Shown piece after piece: positions 18,969 through 19,394 of a DNA stretch of 19,394 nucleotides. Source of the stretch: Isohypsibius dastychi. Taxonomy: Eukaryota; Tardigrada; Eutardigrada; Parachela; Isohypsibiidae. The first letter of the stretch is position 1; every line of letters begins with the position of its first letter. Both the position numbers and the translations under genes were made by a program. Location: positions 1 to 19,394 of the forward strand of contig JAQIWT010000483.1 of the NCBI GenBank assembly GCA_034696485.1, read 5' to 3'. The notes under the pieces were generated by a model. That model had not been told where the DNA came from. It saw only the letters and a program-made list of their open reading frames with translations, and ran no database searches.

Positions 18969-19394
18969 ATGGACGAAATTTCAACTGGCATTGAACTGGT
19001 GTCTCTTTCTCCGCAACAAATACTGGGCGAGCTTCCTGTGCTGGTCCAGCAGGCTGTGCAGGATCTTGGAAGTGGTGTCATCACGTCGGATTCACCACAT
19101 CACCTTAACCCATTCGTGACCACTGACGTCAAATGTGGCGGGTCGGGTCGCGATTTTTCCCATGGTCCGTGTAGCAGTCATAACTATTTTGATGATTGAT
19201 TGTGACAGAGCAGACCTTAATCTATATTTAGAAACAAAGTGTGAAGCCCTGCCATGAAGCAGGACTCAGAGGGACATGGTCAAAGTTGACCATTTTGGAA
19301 CTTTCCTGGCTCCTGCAGGTCCACGCAGAAATCATGACACCAGCTGTCGAGAAAAATCTAGCAAAAATTACTCGAAGTCTCATCCACCAGCTCC
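18969..19394 (+). CDS. Possible 5' part of an unidentified gene running off the right edge
   Basis: An ATG in good context (TACCATGGAC) opens a frame with a protein-like start, MDEISTGIELVSLSPQQI, followed by a leucine- and glutamine-rich helix-like stretch to about 19077. The frame loses its character after that, which suggests an intron. A strong acceptor (CCTGCAG ending at 19318) is followed by 76 bp open to the window end, reading VHAEIMTPAVEKNLAKITRS in one frame. The donor linking the two was not settled. The family is not recognised. Confidence 0.35.

Noticed and set aside
1-19394. CRISPR arrays, tRNA or rRNA genes, prokaryotic operons or phage genes
   Set aside because: No regular direct repeats with spacers, no cloverleaf or rRNA blocks were seen, and all supported genes contain spliceosomal introns.

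Overview
The window reads as a compact stretch of an invertebrate nuclear genome, most likely an arthropod. Every convincing gene is split by short GT-AG introns (mostly 51-166 bp). Four genes encode seven-transmembrane proteins of the insect gustatory-receptor (GR) type, and three encode widespread metabolic enzymes. There is no operon structure, no Shine-Dalgarno spacing and no viral or bacterial gene set. The short introns fit a springtail or small crustacean, but the species cannot be settled from the sequence alone.

Layout, left to right. (1) 159-1591 (+): intact GR-like gene A1, 3 exons. (2) 2865-3156 (+): a collapsed GR pseudogene, D'. (3) 3217-4789 (-): complete 8-exon NIT2-like omega-amidase with its Glu-Lys-Cys triad. 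(4) 5314-6510 (-) and 7218-8341 (-): two tandem 6-exon HSD17B10-like short-chain dehydrogenases with identical intron positions. (5) 9112-10853 (-), GR-like gene C, and 11664-13730 (-), GR-like gene D, each with 6 exons and the same intron plan. (6) 14140-14330 (-): frameshifted relic of a further C/D-type GR (E). (7) 16342-17810 (-): intact GR-like gene A2, 3 exons, sister of A1. (8) Right edge: a 153-bp MITE with 37-bp perfect terminal inverted repeats, a doubtful small ORF, and a possible plus-strand gene running out of the window.

The main architectural feature is a large imperfect inverted duplication. The left segment (about 120-3160) matches the right segment (about 17850 down to 11664) block by block in opposite orientation. 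Matching continues through the A genes, their 3' flanks and gene D. The left copy of D has lost about 1.64 kb (most of exon 1 through part of exon 6) and is dead. The right arm additionally carries about 750 bp of unrelated sequence (14885-15640) and about 477 bp holding relic E. Between the arms lies a spacer of about 8.5 kb with NIT2, both HSD10-like genes and GR-C.

All exon models were assembled by hand from splice signals plus protein-family alignment. Each gives an uninterrupted frame: A1 429 aa, A2 441 aa, C 468 aa, D 454 aa, NIT2 277 aa, HSD10-like A 264 aa, HSD10-like B 277 aa. The GR genes are presumably chemosensory membrane proteins. The enzymes belong to mitochondrial or cytosolic amino-acid and acyl-CoA metabolism and show no evident functional link to the receptors beyond being enclosed by the duplication.
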